Below, piece by piece: positions 40,924-49,357 of a stretch of 64,000 bases of DNA. Source of the DNA: an uncultured Tateyamaria sp. GTDB taxonomy: Bacteria; Pseudomonadota; Alphaproteobacteria; Rhodobacterales; Rhodobacteraceae. The notes beneath the pieces are model-generated. The model was given only the letters and a program-made list of their open reading frames with translations. It searched no databases and was not told the origin of the DNA. Every line of letters starts with the position of its first letter. Positions within the stretch are counted from its first letter, which is position 1. The translations under genes and the position numbers were made by a program. The stretch is from positions 1 to 64,000 of the forward strand of contig NZ_CANNGP010000026.1 of the NCBI RefSeq assembly GCF_947504105.1, written 5' to 3'.

Positions 40924-42882
40924 TCAAAGCGAGATACGGAACTGCGCAAAACCTTCCGGGCCGTCGCCTGCAGGCTCGATTGTTACCCCTTTGACATCGT
41001 CGATATAGTCCTGCGCCTTGGGACCCGTTTCGAACAGGACTGACGTTCCGTCGAGCGGAGCAAAGGACCAGTTGGCGTCGGCGCGGGGGCTGATCGTGCC
41101 CTGTTCGACGATGTAGCGCACGATTACATCGCGGTTTGTGTCGGGGGCTTCAAAGACAATCGTGTCGCCCTTGGCACCGGGGAAGTTGCCACCGCCACCC
41201 GCACGATAGTTGTTGGTTGCGATGATAAACTGTTGTTCAGGGTCAATAGGTTCTCCGTTGAACTTCAGGTCAACGATGCGGTTGGCGTCCGCATTGATCA
41301 ATTCGCCCTTGGTGTCGAATTTCGAAGGTTGGCTCAGGTCGATTTGGTAGGTCACGCCGTCCATCACGTCGAAATTGTAAGACGGGAATTCGGGGTTCAG
41401 GAGCGGCGCATCGGTGCTGCCCGCCTCGACCTGGTTGAACATGCCGGCAGAGCGTTCCAGCCAATCCTTGACCTCGGCCCCTGTGACCAGCACGGCGCGG
41501 GCGGTGTTGGGATAGAGGTAAAGGTCCGACACGTTCTTGATTGCGACATCGCCCTTTGGCACGTCGGTGAAGTATTCGGGGCCACCACGGCCGCCCGCCT
41601 TGAAGGGCGCGGCGGCGGAGAGGATCGGCAGCTCCTCGTATTCGGTGCCCTGCATCATCTGGGCGATGTACCAGCTTTGGGCGATCGACACGATCTGGAC
41701 CGAGGGGTCGTCGGCCACGAGTGCAAAGTAGCTGTGCAGCGGTGCGTCGGTCTTGCCCACGGCGCGGCGGACATAGGCCAGTGTGGCGTCGTGGTCGGCT
41801 TGCACGCTGTCGAGGACCGGTTGGTGGTCTTCCACGAGGGCTGTGACAGAACGGTCTTCGTTGCGTTTGGAGATGGGGCGAGCTTCAGACCCGTGGCCGG
41901 TGATGCGCCAGCTTGAGCCATCGCGTTCCAGCATCAGGTCGATCACGCCGAGATGCGAACCCCAGAAGCCGCCCATGGCGGCGGGTTTGCCGTGGATTGT
42001 GCCGTTGGCCACGTCGACCGCAGGCATGTCGGCGTAGGTGGGCGAGGGGAAGACCTGATGGTGGTGGCCCGTCAGGATCGCATCGATGCCGTCCACGGCG
42101 GCGAGGGGGACGGAAGCGTTTTCCATACCGTCCGAGTGGTCTGCGGCCCCGATGCCTGAGTGGCTGAGCGCGATGATGATGTCGGTGCCTTGTTCTTTCA
42201 TCAGTGGAACAAGCGTTTTGGCCGTTTCGACGATGTCACGGGCCTGCACGTTGCCTTCGAGGTGGCGGCGGTCCCAGTTCATGATCTGGGGTGGGACGAA
42301 GCCGATGAGGCCGACCTTGATCGGGTGCGTTTCACCGGAGCCATCCGTGACCGTCCGATCAAGGATAGCGAAGGGCGGCACCAGCGTGGTGTCGGCGGCT
42401 GCATCTGCGCCTTGTTCCTTGGACACGTTGGCGCAAACCACCGGGAAGTCGGCGCCTGCAAGCGACTTCATCAGGAAATCGAGGCCGTAGTTGAATTCGT
42501 GGTTGCCCAAGGTGGCCGCGTCAAAGCCGACGGTGTTCATGGCGGTGATGATCGGGTGGCTGTCGCCTTCCTTCATGCCCCGTTCGTAGGCGATGTAGTC
42601 GCCCATCGGGTTGCCCTGCAGGAAGTCGCCGTTGTCGATGAGCATTGAGTTCGTGGCCTCGGCCCGGATGCTTTCGATGATCGAGGCCGTGCGTGACAGG
42701 CCCACCGTGTTGCGGGGTTTGTCGGCGTAGTAGTCGTAGGGGAAGACATGCACGTGCAGGTCGGTGGTTTCCATGATGCGTAGGTGCGCCTGATTGGTGC
42801 TGGCGCGCAGGGAGAATGGGTGCATGGCCGCAAAGGTGGCCGTGGTGGCCAGAAATGTGCGACGTGAAATGAGATGTGTCAT
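40924..42882 (-). CDS. cpdB: 2',3'-cyclic-nucleotide 2'-phosphodiesterase/3'-nucleotidase
   Basis: A 652-residue secreted nucleotidase for phosphate and nucleoside scavenging. The N-terminus [17 protein letters not shown] is a Tat signal. The metallophosphoesterase motifs follow in order: [43 protein letters not shown] and TGHHHQVFP. The C-terminal 5'-nucleotidase domain contains [13 protein letters not shown]. Length matches CpdB. It is upstream of the tRNA gene on the same strand. Confidence 0.92.
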   Translation of the reverse strand: MTHLISRRTFLATTATFAAMHPFSLRASTNQAHLRIMETTDLHVHVFPYDYYADKPRNTVGLSRTASIIESIRAEATNSMLIDNGDFLQGNPMGDYIAYERGMKEGDSHPIITAMNTVGFDAATLGNHEFNYGLDFLMKSLAGADFPVVCANVSKEQGADAAADTTLVPPFAILDRTVTDGSGETHPIKVGLIGFVPPQIMNWDRRHLEGNVQARDIVETAKTLVPLMKEQGTDIIIALSHSGIGAADHSDGMENASVPLAAVDGIDAILTGHHHQVFPSPTYADMPAVDVANGTIHGKPAAMGGFWGSHLGVIDLMLERDGSSWRITGHGSEARPISKRNEDRSVTALVEDHQPVLDSVQADHDATLAYVRRAVGKTDAPLHSYFALVADDPSVQIVSIAQSWYIAQMMQGTEYEELPILSAAAPFKAGGRGGPEYFTDVPKGDVAIKNVSDLYLYPNTARAVLVTGAEVKDWLERSAGMFNQVEAGSTDAPLLNPEFPSYNFDVMDGVTYQIDLSQPSKFDTKGELINADANRIVDLKFNGEPIDPEQQFIIATNNYRAGGGGNFPGAKGDTIVFEAPDTNRDVIVRYIVEQGTISPRADANWSFAPLDGTSVLFETGPKAQDYIDDVKGVTIEPAGDGPEGFAQFRISL

Positions 42883-43066
42883 GAGGATCCCCCGGGAGTT
42901 GTTCTGTCGTTGACGTTAGGCGCGTATCGCTGCTGTGTCACAGTTTCATGTCCGGTCTGGCAGAAGACCGCGCATTTTTGCAGAGCGTACGTATAGGTAT
43001 TGACCAAATATCCGTCGACGCCGCCAAGCAGGTCTCATTCATTAAGAAATAGCGGCCCCTTTAAAC

Positions 43067-43090
43067 AAAAAAAGGCGCCACTGGCGCCTT
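43067..43090 (-). terminator. rho-independent terminator of the DUF882 gene
   Basis: AAGGCGCC-act-GGCGCCTT forms an eight-base stem. Read on the minus strand it is followed by a run of seven T, directly downstream of the minus-strand gene ending at 43115. Confidence 0.85.
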
Positions 43091-43114
43091 AACTCGAATT
43101 ATGGGCGTGCAGGT

Positions 43115-43684
43115 TTAGCCGCCCCACGAGCGCACGACACCGCAATCCATGTGCACGAAGTTCGAGCCGGAGTACTTGCCGACGCCGCCACCTCGACACG
43201 CTTGGGCCGCTCGTGCCATCTGGCTCACTGATCGGGTGGACAGGCGCAGATCTGCTGCCTGACCCTTCATGTGGAGGGAGTTCTTGGCCACGCCGCGGCT
43301 GCGCGAACGCAGCATGGCGTTGGTTTTCGGGCTACGGTAGCCCGACAGAAGCATGTAGGGCTCATCAACATCGAGCAGGTTATGTGCCGCTGCCATGATG
43401 TCAACATTGCGCAAATCCATGGATTTCACGTCATCCGTCCGCCAGTCACGCATGAAGTGGTTCACTTCTTTGACCGCGTCCTTGATGTAGTGACCTTCGA
43501 TCCAATAGATCATGTCGATCCGTTCGCCGGTGCGACCGGAATACATCCGAAGCCTGCGAATATCGCCTGCACCTCGAAGGAAACCTGCTGCGTTTGAGAA
43601 AGTTGGTGCCGCTGTAAGCGTTGTTGCCGCGAATGCGCCAAGTACTGCCCGGCGGGTCATGCCCGTAGAGGTATTTTTTGTCAT
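43115..43684 (-). CDS. DUF882/YcbK-type murein-associated protein with Tat signal
   Basis: A 189-residue secreted protein. A Tat-type signal (TRRAVLGAFAATTLTAAP) is near the start. The C-terminal part is the M15-peptidase-like DUF882 fold with Zn-ligand motifs SLHMKGQAADLR and FVHMDCG, and the MLLSGYRSPKTNAML motif. The neighbouring gene is an L,D-transpeptidase, supporting a role in peptidoglycan. ATG 43684 gives the signal peptide; a longer frame to 43855 exists. Confidence 0.9.
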   Translation of the reverse strand: MTKNTSTGMTRRAVLGAFAATTLTAAPTFSNAAGFLRGAGDIRRLRMYSGRTGERIDMIYWIEGHYIKDAVKEVNHFMRDWRTDDVKSMDLRNVDIMAAAHNLLDVDEPYMLLSGYRSPKTNAMLRSRSRGVAKNSLHMKGQAADLRLSTRSVSQMARAAQACRGGGVGKYSGSNFVHMDCGVVRSWGG

Positions 43685-43996
43685 GTCACTGCGCGTCCCG
43701 TACGTCTGCCTGTCCGTGATGTTACACGGAGTTTGCCATCTCATCCCCAGATGCAACATTTCTATGACATAGCTTGATTCGTTTACCAAGTGCTGAATCG
43801 GGTCAAACGAGGGTCGCAAGTCATTTGGGCAGATTTTTGCGCAAACTCTGGCCATTGTGGCGCAAACGCCCCAAGGCGATGCATGCAGGCATCATGCAAG
43901 TGCTTCTTGCTGCCATGCCATCAATGTGAATAGACAGGGTTCACGCCGCTTTGGGATAGTTCTCGGCAGTTGGCGTGCAGTAATAATAGGTGCGAT
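43685..43996. other. divergent promoter interval between DUF882 and transpeptidase genes
   Basis: This 312-base region separates two oppositely transcribed cell-wall genes. It must hold both promoters. A short inverted repeat GATGC-N6-GCATC occurs near 43880. No ORF or RNA gene was recognised. Confidence 0.5.
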
Positions 43997-45604
43997 ATGA
44001 CGGTGATTTTTTCTCGGATTTGGATGGTGGCTTTGGCCATGACCGTTGCGGCTTTTTTCGTCGCAGCGCCGCAATCAGCTTCGGCGCAGGTGACGGCCTT
44101 CAAACAGGCAGTGGCCGAAGCGGCAGCACGTGACGCGGATATCTCGGCTTTTTACAAGGCGAACGCTTACGAAAGTCTGTGGACAGGCCGAACGGGTCGT
44201 GAACGCCAGCGTCGTGCGGCCCTGTTCAAGGCATTGTCCAATGCAGGCAATCACGGTTTACCCGTCGCGCGCTATGACGCTGCGAGGTTGCAGGCCAAGA
44301 TGAAGGCTGCCAAGACCCAGCGGGATCGTGGTCTGGTCGAGGTCGAGATGAGCCGCACCTTCCTGCAATACGCCCGCGATCTACAGACCGGCGTTCTGGT
44401 CCCGTCGCGTGTGGACCGAGCCATTGTGCGTCAGGTGCCGTACCGCGACCGCACATCATATCTTGTGAACTTCTCGAAATCATCCCCGTCCGGCTTCTTC
44501 AAAGCGCTGGCGCCGAAGACTATGGAGTACAATGCCCTGATGAAGGAAAAGCTGCGGATGGAGCGCCTTCTCAACAAGGGAGGGTGGGGGCAGAAGGTGC
44601 CTGTGAACGCGCTGAAACCTGGCCAATCGGGTGACGCAGTTGCCATCATGCGTAACCGCCTGATCACCATGGGGTTCCTCAAACGCACCAACACGCAGAC
44701 CTATGATGCGAGCATTCAATCTGCGGTGCAGCAGTTCCAACTGGCACATGGTCTGGACGCCGATGGCGTGGCCGGGCAGGGGACGATCACCGAGCTGAAC
44801 AAATCCGTGCAGCAACGTCTGCAATCCATCATCGTTGCGATGGAGCGTGAGCGGTGGGTCAACCAGGAACGCGGCAAGCGTCACATTCTGGTCAACATCC
44901 CGGACTTCACAGCCAAGATTATTGATGGGGGCAAGGTGACCTTCCAGACCCGTTCGGTTGTGGGCGCCAACAAGGATGACCGCCCGACGCCCGAGTTCTC
45001 GGACGTGATGGAATTCATGGTCATCAATCCCAGCTGGTATGTGCCGCGTTCGATCGTAACCAAGGAATATCTGCCGGCGCTCAAGCGGAACCGCAACGCC
45101 GTGCGCCATATCGAGATCACCGACAGGCGTGGCCGCAAGGTCAATCGTGGTGCCGTGAATTTCTCGCAGTACACGGAAAAGACATTCCCGTTTGCCATGC
45201 GTCAGCCACCCTCGAAGGGCAACGCGTTAGGGTTGGTCAAGTTCATGTTCCCCAATGTGCACAACATCTATTTGCACGACACACCGGCCAAAAACCTTTT
45301 TGGACGCGAAGTACGCGCTTATAGCCATGGGTGTGTGCGCCTGGCCGACCCGTTCGACTTTGCCTATGCTTTGCTGGCCAAACAGGAAGCGCAGCCTGAA
45401 AAGTACTTCCAGTCGGTTCTGGCTACGGGGCGGGAAACCCGCGTGGATCTGAAAGCACCCGTGCCTGTTCACTTGATCTACCGTACGGCTTTTACCACTG
45501 CGAAGGGGCATACCCAGTACCGTCGCGACATCTACGGTCGTGACGCCAAGATCTGGAGCGCACTTGCGAATGCAGGGGTGGCCCTGCGTGCCGTTCAGGG
45601 GTAA
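43997..45604 (+). CDS. L,D-transpeptidase of the YcbB type
   Basis: A 535-residue secreted peptidoglycan L,D-transpeptidase. Signal peptide with cleavage after about residue 31 (QSASA). A peptidoglycan-binding helical domain follows in the middle (LKPGQSGDAVAIMRNRLITM). The YkuD catalytic domain has the motif SHGCVRLADP near residue 445, with its catalytic Cys. It would form 3-3 crosslinks. It overlaps no neighbour, and lpxD follows after 36 bases. ATG 43997 is chosen over an in-frame TTG at 43970. Confidence 0.9.
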   Translation: MTVIFSRIWMVALAMTVAAFFVAAPQSASAQVTAFKQAVAEAAARDADISAFYKANAYESLWTGRTGRERQRRAALFKALSNAGNHGLPVARYDAARLQAKMKAAKTQRDRGLVEVEMSRTFLQYARDLQTGVLVPSRVDRAIVRQVPYRDRTSYLVNFSKSSPSGFFKALAPKTMEYNALMKEKLRMERLLNKGGWGQKVPVNALKPGQSGDAVAIMRNRLITMGFLKRTNTQTYDASIQSAVQQFQLAHGLDADGVAGQGTITELNKSVQQRLQSIIVAMERERWVNQERGKRHILVNIPDFTAKIIDGGKVTFQTRSVVGANKDDRPTPEFSDVMEFMVINPSWYVPRSIVTKEYLPALKRNRNAVRHIEITDRRGRKVNRGAVNFSQYTEKTFPFAMRQPPSKGNALGLVKFMFPNVHNIYLHDTPAKNLFGREVRAYSHGCVRLADPFDFAYALLAKQEAQPEKYFQSVLATGRETRVDLKAPVPVHLIYRTAFTTAKGHTQYRRDIYGRDAKIWSALANAGVALRAVQG

Positions 45605-45640
45605 ATCCAGCCCCTGAGGCTGCAGCCAAAGGGGACCGTC

Positions 45641-46732
45641 ATGCGATACACCATTGCCGAGATTGCCAATGCACTTGAGGCGGAGGCGGTTGGCGACACA
45701 AGCATGGTGGTGACGGGCTTGTCAGAGCCTGGTCAGGCGGGGCCAGAGGATCTGGCCCTTGCTAGCAATGTCAAATACGCGGACACGCTAGCGGGAGGTA
45801 AGGCGAAAGCTGCGCTGCTTTGGGACGGTGCCGATTGGGAGGCGTTGGGCCTGCGTGCTGCCGTCCTGCCACAACGCCCCCGCTTTGCGATGTCGCGGCT
45901 GACGGCCCTTGCGGATGCAGGGCAGGGGTTTGGGACAGGCATCCATCCCAGCGCCATTGTTGATCCCAGTGCGCGTATCGGTGCGGATGTCACGGTTGGC
46001 GCGGGCGCGGTGATCGGACCCGAGGCACAGATCGGCGACGGAGCCATCATTGGTCCTTTGTCTTTTGTTGGCTGGCGTGTGTCGCTTGGTCCCAAGGCAT
46101 ATCTGCGTGAACATGTGAGCATTGGCGCAGGCGTCAGGATCGGCGCCAATTTCATCGCCAATCCGGGCGCACGTATTGGTGGCGACGGGTTTTCCTTTGT
46201 TACACCCGAAAAGAGCGGCGTCGAGGCGGTCCGAGAATCCTTGGGCGATCAGGGCGAGGCGACCGGCCAACCCTGGGCGCGCATTGCCAGCCTTGGCGCT
46301 ATTGTCATTGGGGACGACGTCGAAGTGGGCAGCAACTCTGTCATCGACAATGGCACGATTCGTCCCACGACCGTTGGTGACCGGACCAAGATCGATAACC
46401 TCGTCCATATTGGCCACAACTGCGTTGTCGGCAACGACAACCTGCTGTGTGGCTGTGTTGGCCTGGCCGGATCGGTGACGGTTGGCAATTTCGTTGTGAT
46501 GGCAGGTCAGGTCGGCGTGTCCGACAACCTGACAATCGGCAACAACGTGGTATTGGGCGCGGCCAGCAAGGTGTTGAGTTCTGTGCGCGATGGGAAGGTC
46601 ATGCTTGGATATCCCGCCACTGAAATGAAAACCAACCTGGACATGTTCAAGAACACACGGCGGCTGTCCCGCGTTCTGCGCGACGTCGCGGAGTTGAAGA
46701 AAGCGGTTTTCAAGTCCGGTGCCAATGACTAA
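45641..46732 (+). CDS. lpxD: UDP-3-O-(3-hydroxymyristoyl)glucosamine N-acyltransferase
   Basis: The third enzyme of lipid A synthesis, N-acylating UDP-3-O-acylglucosamine. An N-terminal UDP-binding domain is followed by left-handed beta-helix hexapeptide repeats (IGADVTVGAGAVIGPEAQ, VGNDNLLCGCVGLAG) and the catalytic His in NLVHIGHNC. Length 363 residues is typical. An ACP and a ketosynthase gene follow, suggesting a dedicated acyl supply. Confidence 0.95.
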   Translation: MRYTIAEIANALEAEAVGDTSMVVTGLSEPGQAGPEDLALASNVKYADTLAGGKAKAALLWDGADWEALGLRAAVLPQRPRFAMSRLTALADAGQGFGTGIHPSAIVDPSARIGADVTVGAGAVIGPEAQIGDGAIIGPLSFVGWRVSLGPKAYLREHVSIGAGVRIGANFIANPGARIGGDGFSFVTPEKSGVEAVRESLGDQGEATGQPWARIASLGAIVIGDDVEVGSNSVIDNGTIRPTTVGDRTKIDNLVHIGHNCVVGNDNLLCGCVGLAGSVTVGNFVVMAGQVGVSDNLTIGNNVVLGAASKVLSSVRDGKVMLGYPATEMKTNLDMFKNTRRLSRVLRDVAELKKAVFKSGAND

Positions 46733-46765
46733 ATCAACGCCAAGTCAGGCAAGGGGGCGGGCGTC

Positions 46766-47026
46766 ATGAGCATCAAGGACAAGGTCATTGAGATTGTTGC
46801 GGAGCAAGCGATGCTTGAGCGCGGCGACGTGGCTCTGGAGAACACGCTAGAGGATCTTGGGATCGACAGTCTGGGCCTCGTGGAAAGCATTTTTGCCATC
46901 GAGGAAGAGTTCGACATCCAGATCCCGTTCAACGCTAATGAACCCAAGGCAAGCGATTTCGATATTTCGAACGTACAGTCGATTATCACCGGCATCGAAA
47001 AGCTGGTGTCAGAACAGAAGATCTGA
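46766..47026 (+). CDS. acyl carrier protein
   Basis: An 86-residue ACP with the phosphopantetheine-attachment motif GIDSLGLVES near residue 32. It is not the main AcpP type (DSLDTVE) and differs from AcpXL, so it is probably dedicated. The ketosynthase starts within its stop (TGATG), and lpxD precedes it. Likely role: loading acyl chains for lipid A or another envelope lipid (inference). Confidence 0.9.
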   Translation: MSIKDKVIEIVAEQAMLERGDVALENTLEDLGIDSLGLVESIFAIEEEFDIQIPFNANEPKASDFDISNVQSIITGIEKLVSEQKI

Positions 47027-48234
47027 TGCATCGCGTCGTCATTACAGGGGCGGGCACGGTGAATGCCCTGGGCCACAATGTGTCGGAAACGCTGACTGCC
47101 ATGCGCGAGGGGCGATGTGGTATTGGCGCCTTGGAGTTTCAGGATGTTGACCGTCTGGCCATCAAGATCGGTGGACAGGTCCGTGGTTTCGAGGCTGAGG
47201 GCCGGTACAACCGCCAGCAGATGAGCCTGTATGACAGGTTCACGCAGTTCACCCTTGCCGCCGCAAAGGAGGCGATTGAGCAATCCGGCCTGATCTTTTC
47301 GGGCGATGAGGCTGCCAAGTCCGGTGTCATCCTGGGCACGGCTGCGGGAGGTGTCAGCACGTGGGACCAGAATTATCGTCTGGTCTATGAAGAGGGAAAG
47401 AACCGCGTTCATCCCTTTGTCGTGCCGAAGCTGATGAACAATGCAGCGGCCAGCCATGTTTCCATGGAGTGGAACCTTAAGGGGCCGTCCTTTACCGTTG
47501 CCACGGCCTGTGCGTCGTCCAATCACGCCATGGCGCAGGCCTTTCAGATGGTGCGCACCGGCATGGCCCCCGTGATGATTACGGGCGGTTCCGAAAGCAT
47601 GCTGTGCTTCGGCGGGATCAAGGCGTGGGAAGGGCTACGCGTGATGTCGAAGGATGCATGCCGCCCATTTTCAGCGAACCGCAACGGTATGGTGCAGGGC
47701 GAGGGCGCTGGTATCTTCGTGTTCGAGGAATACGAGCATGCTCGTGCACGCGGCGCAGAGATCCTGTGCGAAGTTGCAGGTTTTGGCATGTCGTCGGATG
47801 CTGCTGATATCGTCATGCCATCGAAGAATGGCGCAGCGCGGGCCATGTCCGGCGCGTTGGCTGATGCGGGCGTTGACGCGGATGATGTCGGATACATCAA
47901 TGCACACGGAACGGGCACTGCGGCCAACGACAAGACGGAATGTGCTTCTGTTGCGGACGTCTTTGGGCCGCATGCCGACAAGTTGATGATCTCATCCACG
48001 AAGTCGATGCATGGGCATCTGATTGGTGGTACCGGCGCTGTGGAATTGTTGGCGTGTATTATGGCCCTCCGCGAAGGGGTGATTGCGCCTACCATTGGGT
48101 ATGAAGAACCTGATCCGGAATGTGCGCTTGATGTTGTTCCGAACGAGGCGCGGGAGGCAAATGTCGACGTGGTTCTGTCCAACGCCTTTGCCTTTGGTGG
48201 AATGAACGCTGTACTGGCTCTACGCAAAATATAA
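47026..48234 (+). CDS. beta-ketoacyl-ACP synthase (FabF-like)
   Basis: A 402-residue type II ketosynthase extending acyl-ACP chains. The Cys-His-His triad is intact: ATACASSNHAM, NAHGTGTAAND and SMHGHLIGGTGA. It overlaps the ACP gene by one base, so they work as a pair. Its position after lpxD suggests a dedicated acyl group for lipid A rather than general fatty-acid synthesis. A terminator follows. Confidence 0.93.
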   Translation: MHRVVITGAGTVNALGHNVSETLTAMREGRCGIGALEFQDVDRLAIKIGGQVRGFEAEGRYNRQQMSLYDRFTQFTLAAAKEAIEQSGLIFSGDEAAKSGVILGTAAGGVSTWDQNYRLVYEEGKNRVHPFVVPKLMNNAAASHVSMEWNLKGPSFTVATACASSNHAMAQAFQMVRTGMAPVMITGGSESMLCFGGIKAWEGLRVMSKDACRPFSANRNGMVQGEGAGIFVFEEYEHARARGAEILCEVAGFGMSSDAADIVMPSKNGAARAMSGALADAGVDADDVGYINAHGTGTAANDKTECASVADVFGPHADKLMISSTKSMHGHLIGGTGAVELLACIMALREGVIAPTIGYEEPDPECALDVVPNEAREANVDVVLSNAFAFGGMNAVLALRKI

Positions 48235-48260
48235 AGGCCGCCCCGAAAGACGGCCTTTTA
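48233..48260 (+). terminator. rho-independent terminator after the ketosynthase
   Basis: AAAGGCCG-CCCCGAAAGA-CGGCCTTT is followed by T residues. A second, imperfect hairpin (TTAAGTCCGG / CCGAACTTAA) at about 48257-48285 may serve the convergent IalB-type gene. Confidence 0.85.
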
Positions 48261-48280
48261 AGTCCGGTTTTGGACCGAAC

Positions 48281-48940
48281 TTAAAACTGTGCAATCGATG
48301 TCTTGTCGAAAGAGGCGGTGAACCCTTTCAGCGACATATTCAGCTCGACCTTCTGGTCGGGGGCGAGCGCCGGCACGATTGTCAGCTTGGCATTTGAGCC
48401 GCGACGGAATTGCGCCAGTTCCTCGGCCACCAGACCGACGCGTGAATAGCACCCGATCTGATTGCAGAATGCGAACGGATAGCGACGTGCTTGGCCGCCG
48501 TCGACTTCCATCGTCAGCTGCTGGGGCAGCGATGTTTCAAGCGGTACGATGATGGTTGCACCAGCAACCGCACGACCACCTTCCGGCAGGCGGAAGATCG
48601 AGATTTCAGCAACCGGTGTACCTTCGTCATCAGACATCAGCTGGTACATCTGGCAAGGTTCTTCGCCTTCTTCCGCCTTTATGCAGCGCAAATCCCATGC
48701 ATCGTTGGTTTCAGCGGTGTAAGTCTGGCCAATCTGCGGTAGCGAAGCGTCCTCACCCAAGCTCAACTGATCTTCGATTGCATCGCCAACGGACGGGGCA
48801 TCGGTTGTGCCTTCGGTTGTTGTGCCTTCCGTCGTCGTATCTTCGGTTGTTGTTTCTTCGGTTGTTGTGTCCGTAGACTGGGCCATAACACCAAGTGGCA
48901 TCAAAAGAGCCACGGAGAGGGCAATCAGTGAAGTGCGCAT
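48281..48940 (-). CDS. invasion-associated locus B (IalB)-family exported protein
   Basis: A 219-residue exported protein. A signal peptide (MRTSLIALSVALLMPLGVMAQ) is followed by a Thr/Glu-rich linker with imperfect TTTEE/TTTED/TTTEG repeats. The IalB domain follows, with DAWDLRCIKAEEGEEPCQM near residue 80 and the CNQIGCYSRVGL cysteine pair. The family is widespread in alphaproteobacteria, and the biochemical role is not settled. It is convergent with the ketosynthase. Two hairpins upstream are discussed separately. Confidence 0.88.
   Translation of the reverse strand: MRTSLIALSVALLMPLGVMAQSTDTTTEETTTEDTTTEGTTTEGTTDAPSVGDAIEDQLSLGEDASLPQIGQTYTAETNDAWDLRCIKAEEGEEPCQMYQLMSDDEGTPVAEISIFRLPEGGRAVAGATIIVPLETSLPQQLTMEVDGGQARRYPFAFCNQIGCYSRVGLVAEELAQFRRGSNAKLTIVPALAPDQKVELNMSLKGFTASFDKTSIAQF
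48807..48868. repeat. short in-gene tandem repeats encoding the Thr-rich linker
   Basis: About four imperfect 15-base units (TTCGGTTGTTGTGCC type) encode TTTEX repeats just after the signal peptide of the IalB-family protein. Such a tract can change length by slippage without changing frame. Confidence 0.6.
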
Positions 48941-49038
48941 ATCAGGTCCGCTCTTGTTGCATTTGCCTGACTGCTAGCACGGACAAAGGGCAGTGTCAGG
49001 GCCAAAGGGCAAAGTTTTCGTGACAGGCAACAAACAGC

Positions 49039-49106
49039 AAAAAAGGGGACCCCAAAGCCCCCTCTTTCAGTGTCTTTTCTCTCCCCGTCGGACTGGCCGA
49101 CTTATG
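49039..49106 (-). ncRNA. candidate short RNA or attenuated leader upstream of the IalB-type gene
   Basis: On the minus strand, TTGACC and TAACTT lie 17 bases apart (49141-49113). They are followed about 70 bases later by a stem of G and C runs ending in six T (49039-49044), and a GTCGG/CCGAC hairpin lies between. The transcript would run towards the IalB-type gene, so it could be an independent RNA or a terminator-controlled leader. Reading by eye only. Confidence 0.3.
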
Positions 49107-49202
49107 TGCAGGAAGTTACGAGAGCGCTTGACGAGGGTCAACAGTGAATATTGGAAAATAAATCCACTGTGAAATCAACAATTAAACCGATCGGTCCAGT
49201 TT

Positions 49203-49290
49203 GAAAAAAGGCCGCGCACGAAGCGCGGCCAAGTCTGACAGGGAGGAAGTGTTCCACGCCAGGAGGACATCTCGACGGGAACAAAAACAC
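49203..49290 (-). ncRNA. candidate CCUCC-motif small RNA
   Basis: On the minus strand a stem TGTTCC / GGAACA (49278-49283 with 49250-49255) displays CCTCCT (49261-49266) in its loop. A second TCCTCCC follows (49241-49247), then a GGCCGCGC / GCGCGGCC hairpin with six T (49204-49209). Anti-Shine-Dalgarno CCUCC small RNAs are known in Rhodobacterales (CcsR type). No good promoter was found, so the 5' end is a guess. Confidence 0.35.
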
Positions 49291-49357
49291 TATGGCACCC
49301 AATTGTTAACTTTGTATGGTCAGCGCGGCAGGCCCAATGGACAAAAGGTTAACGGCA

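Larger units (their letters stand above)
48941..49315. other. gene-free interval with two minus-strand terminator hairpins
   Basis: This 375-base interval lacks an ORF. It contains two hairpins whose T-runs lie on the minus strand (49039-49067 and 49203-49230), a promoter-like minus-strand pair at 49113-49141, and CCTCC motifs on the minus strand. Each hairpin would end a short transcript; see the two RNA candidates. Confidence 0.6.

Noticed and set aside
43880-43905. Inverted repeat GATGC-N6-GCATC in the DUF882/transpeptidase interval
   Set aside because: Short arms with partial internal symmetry in a GC-moderate region can arise by chance. No second copy or regulator was found to support it.
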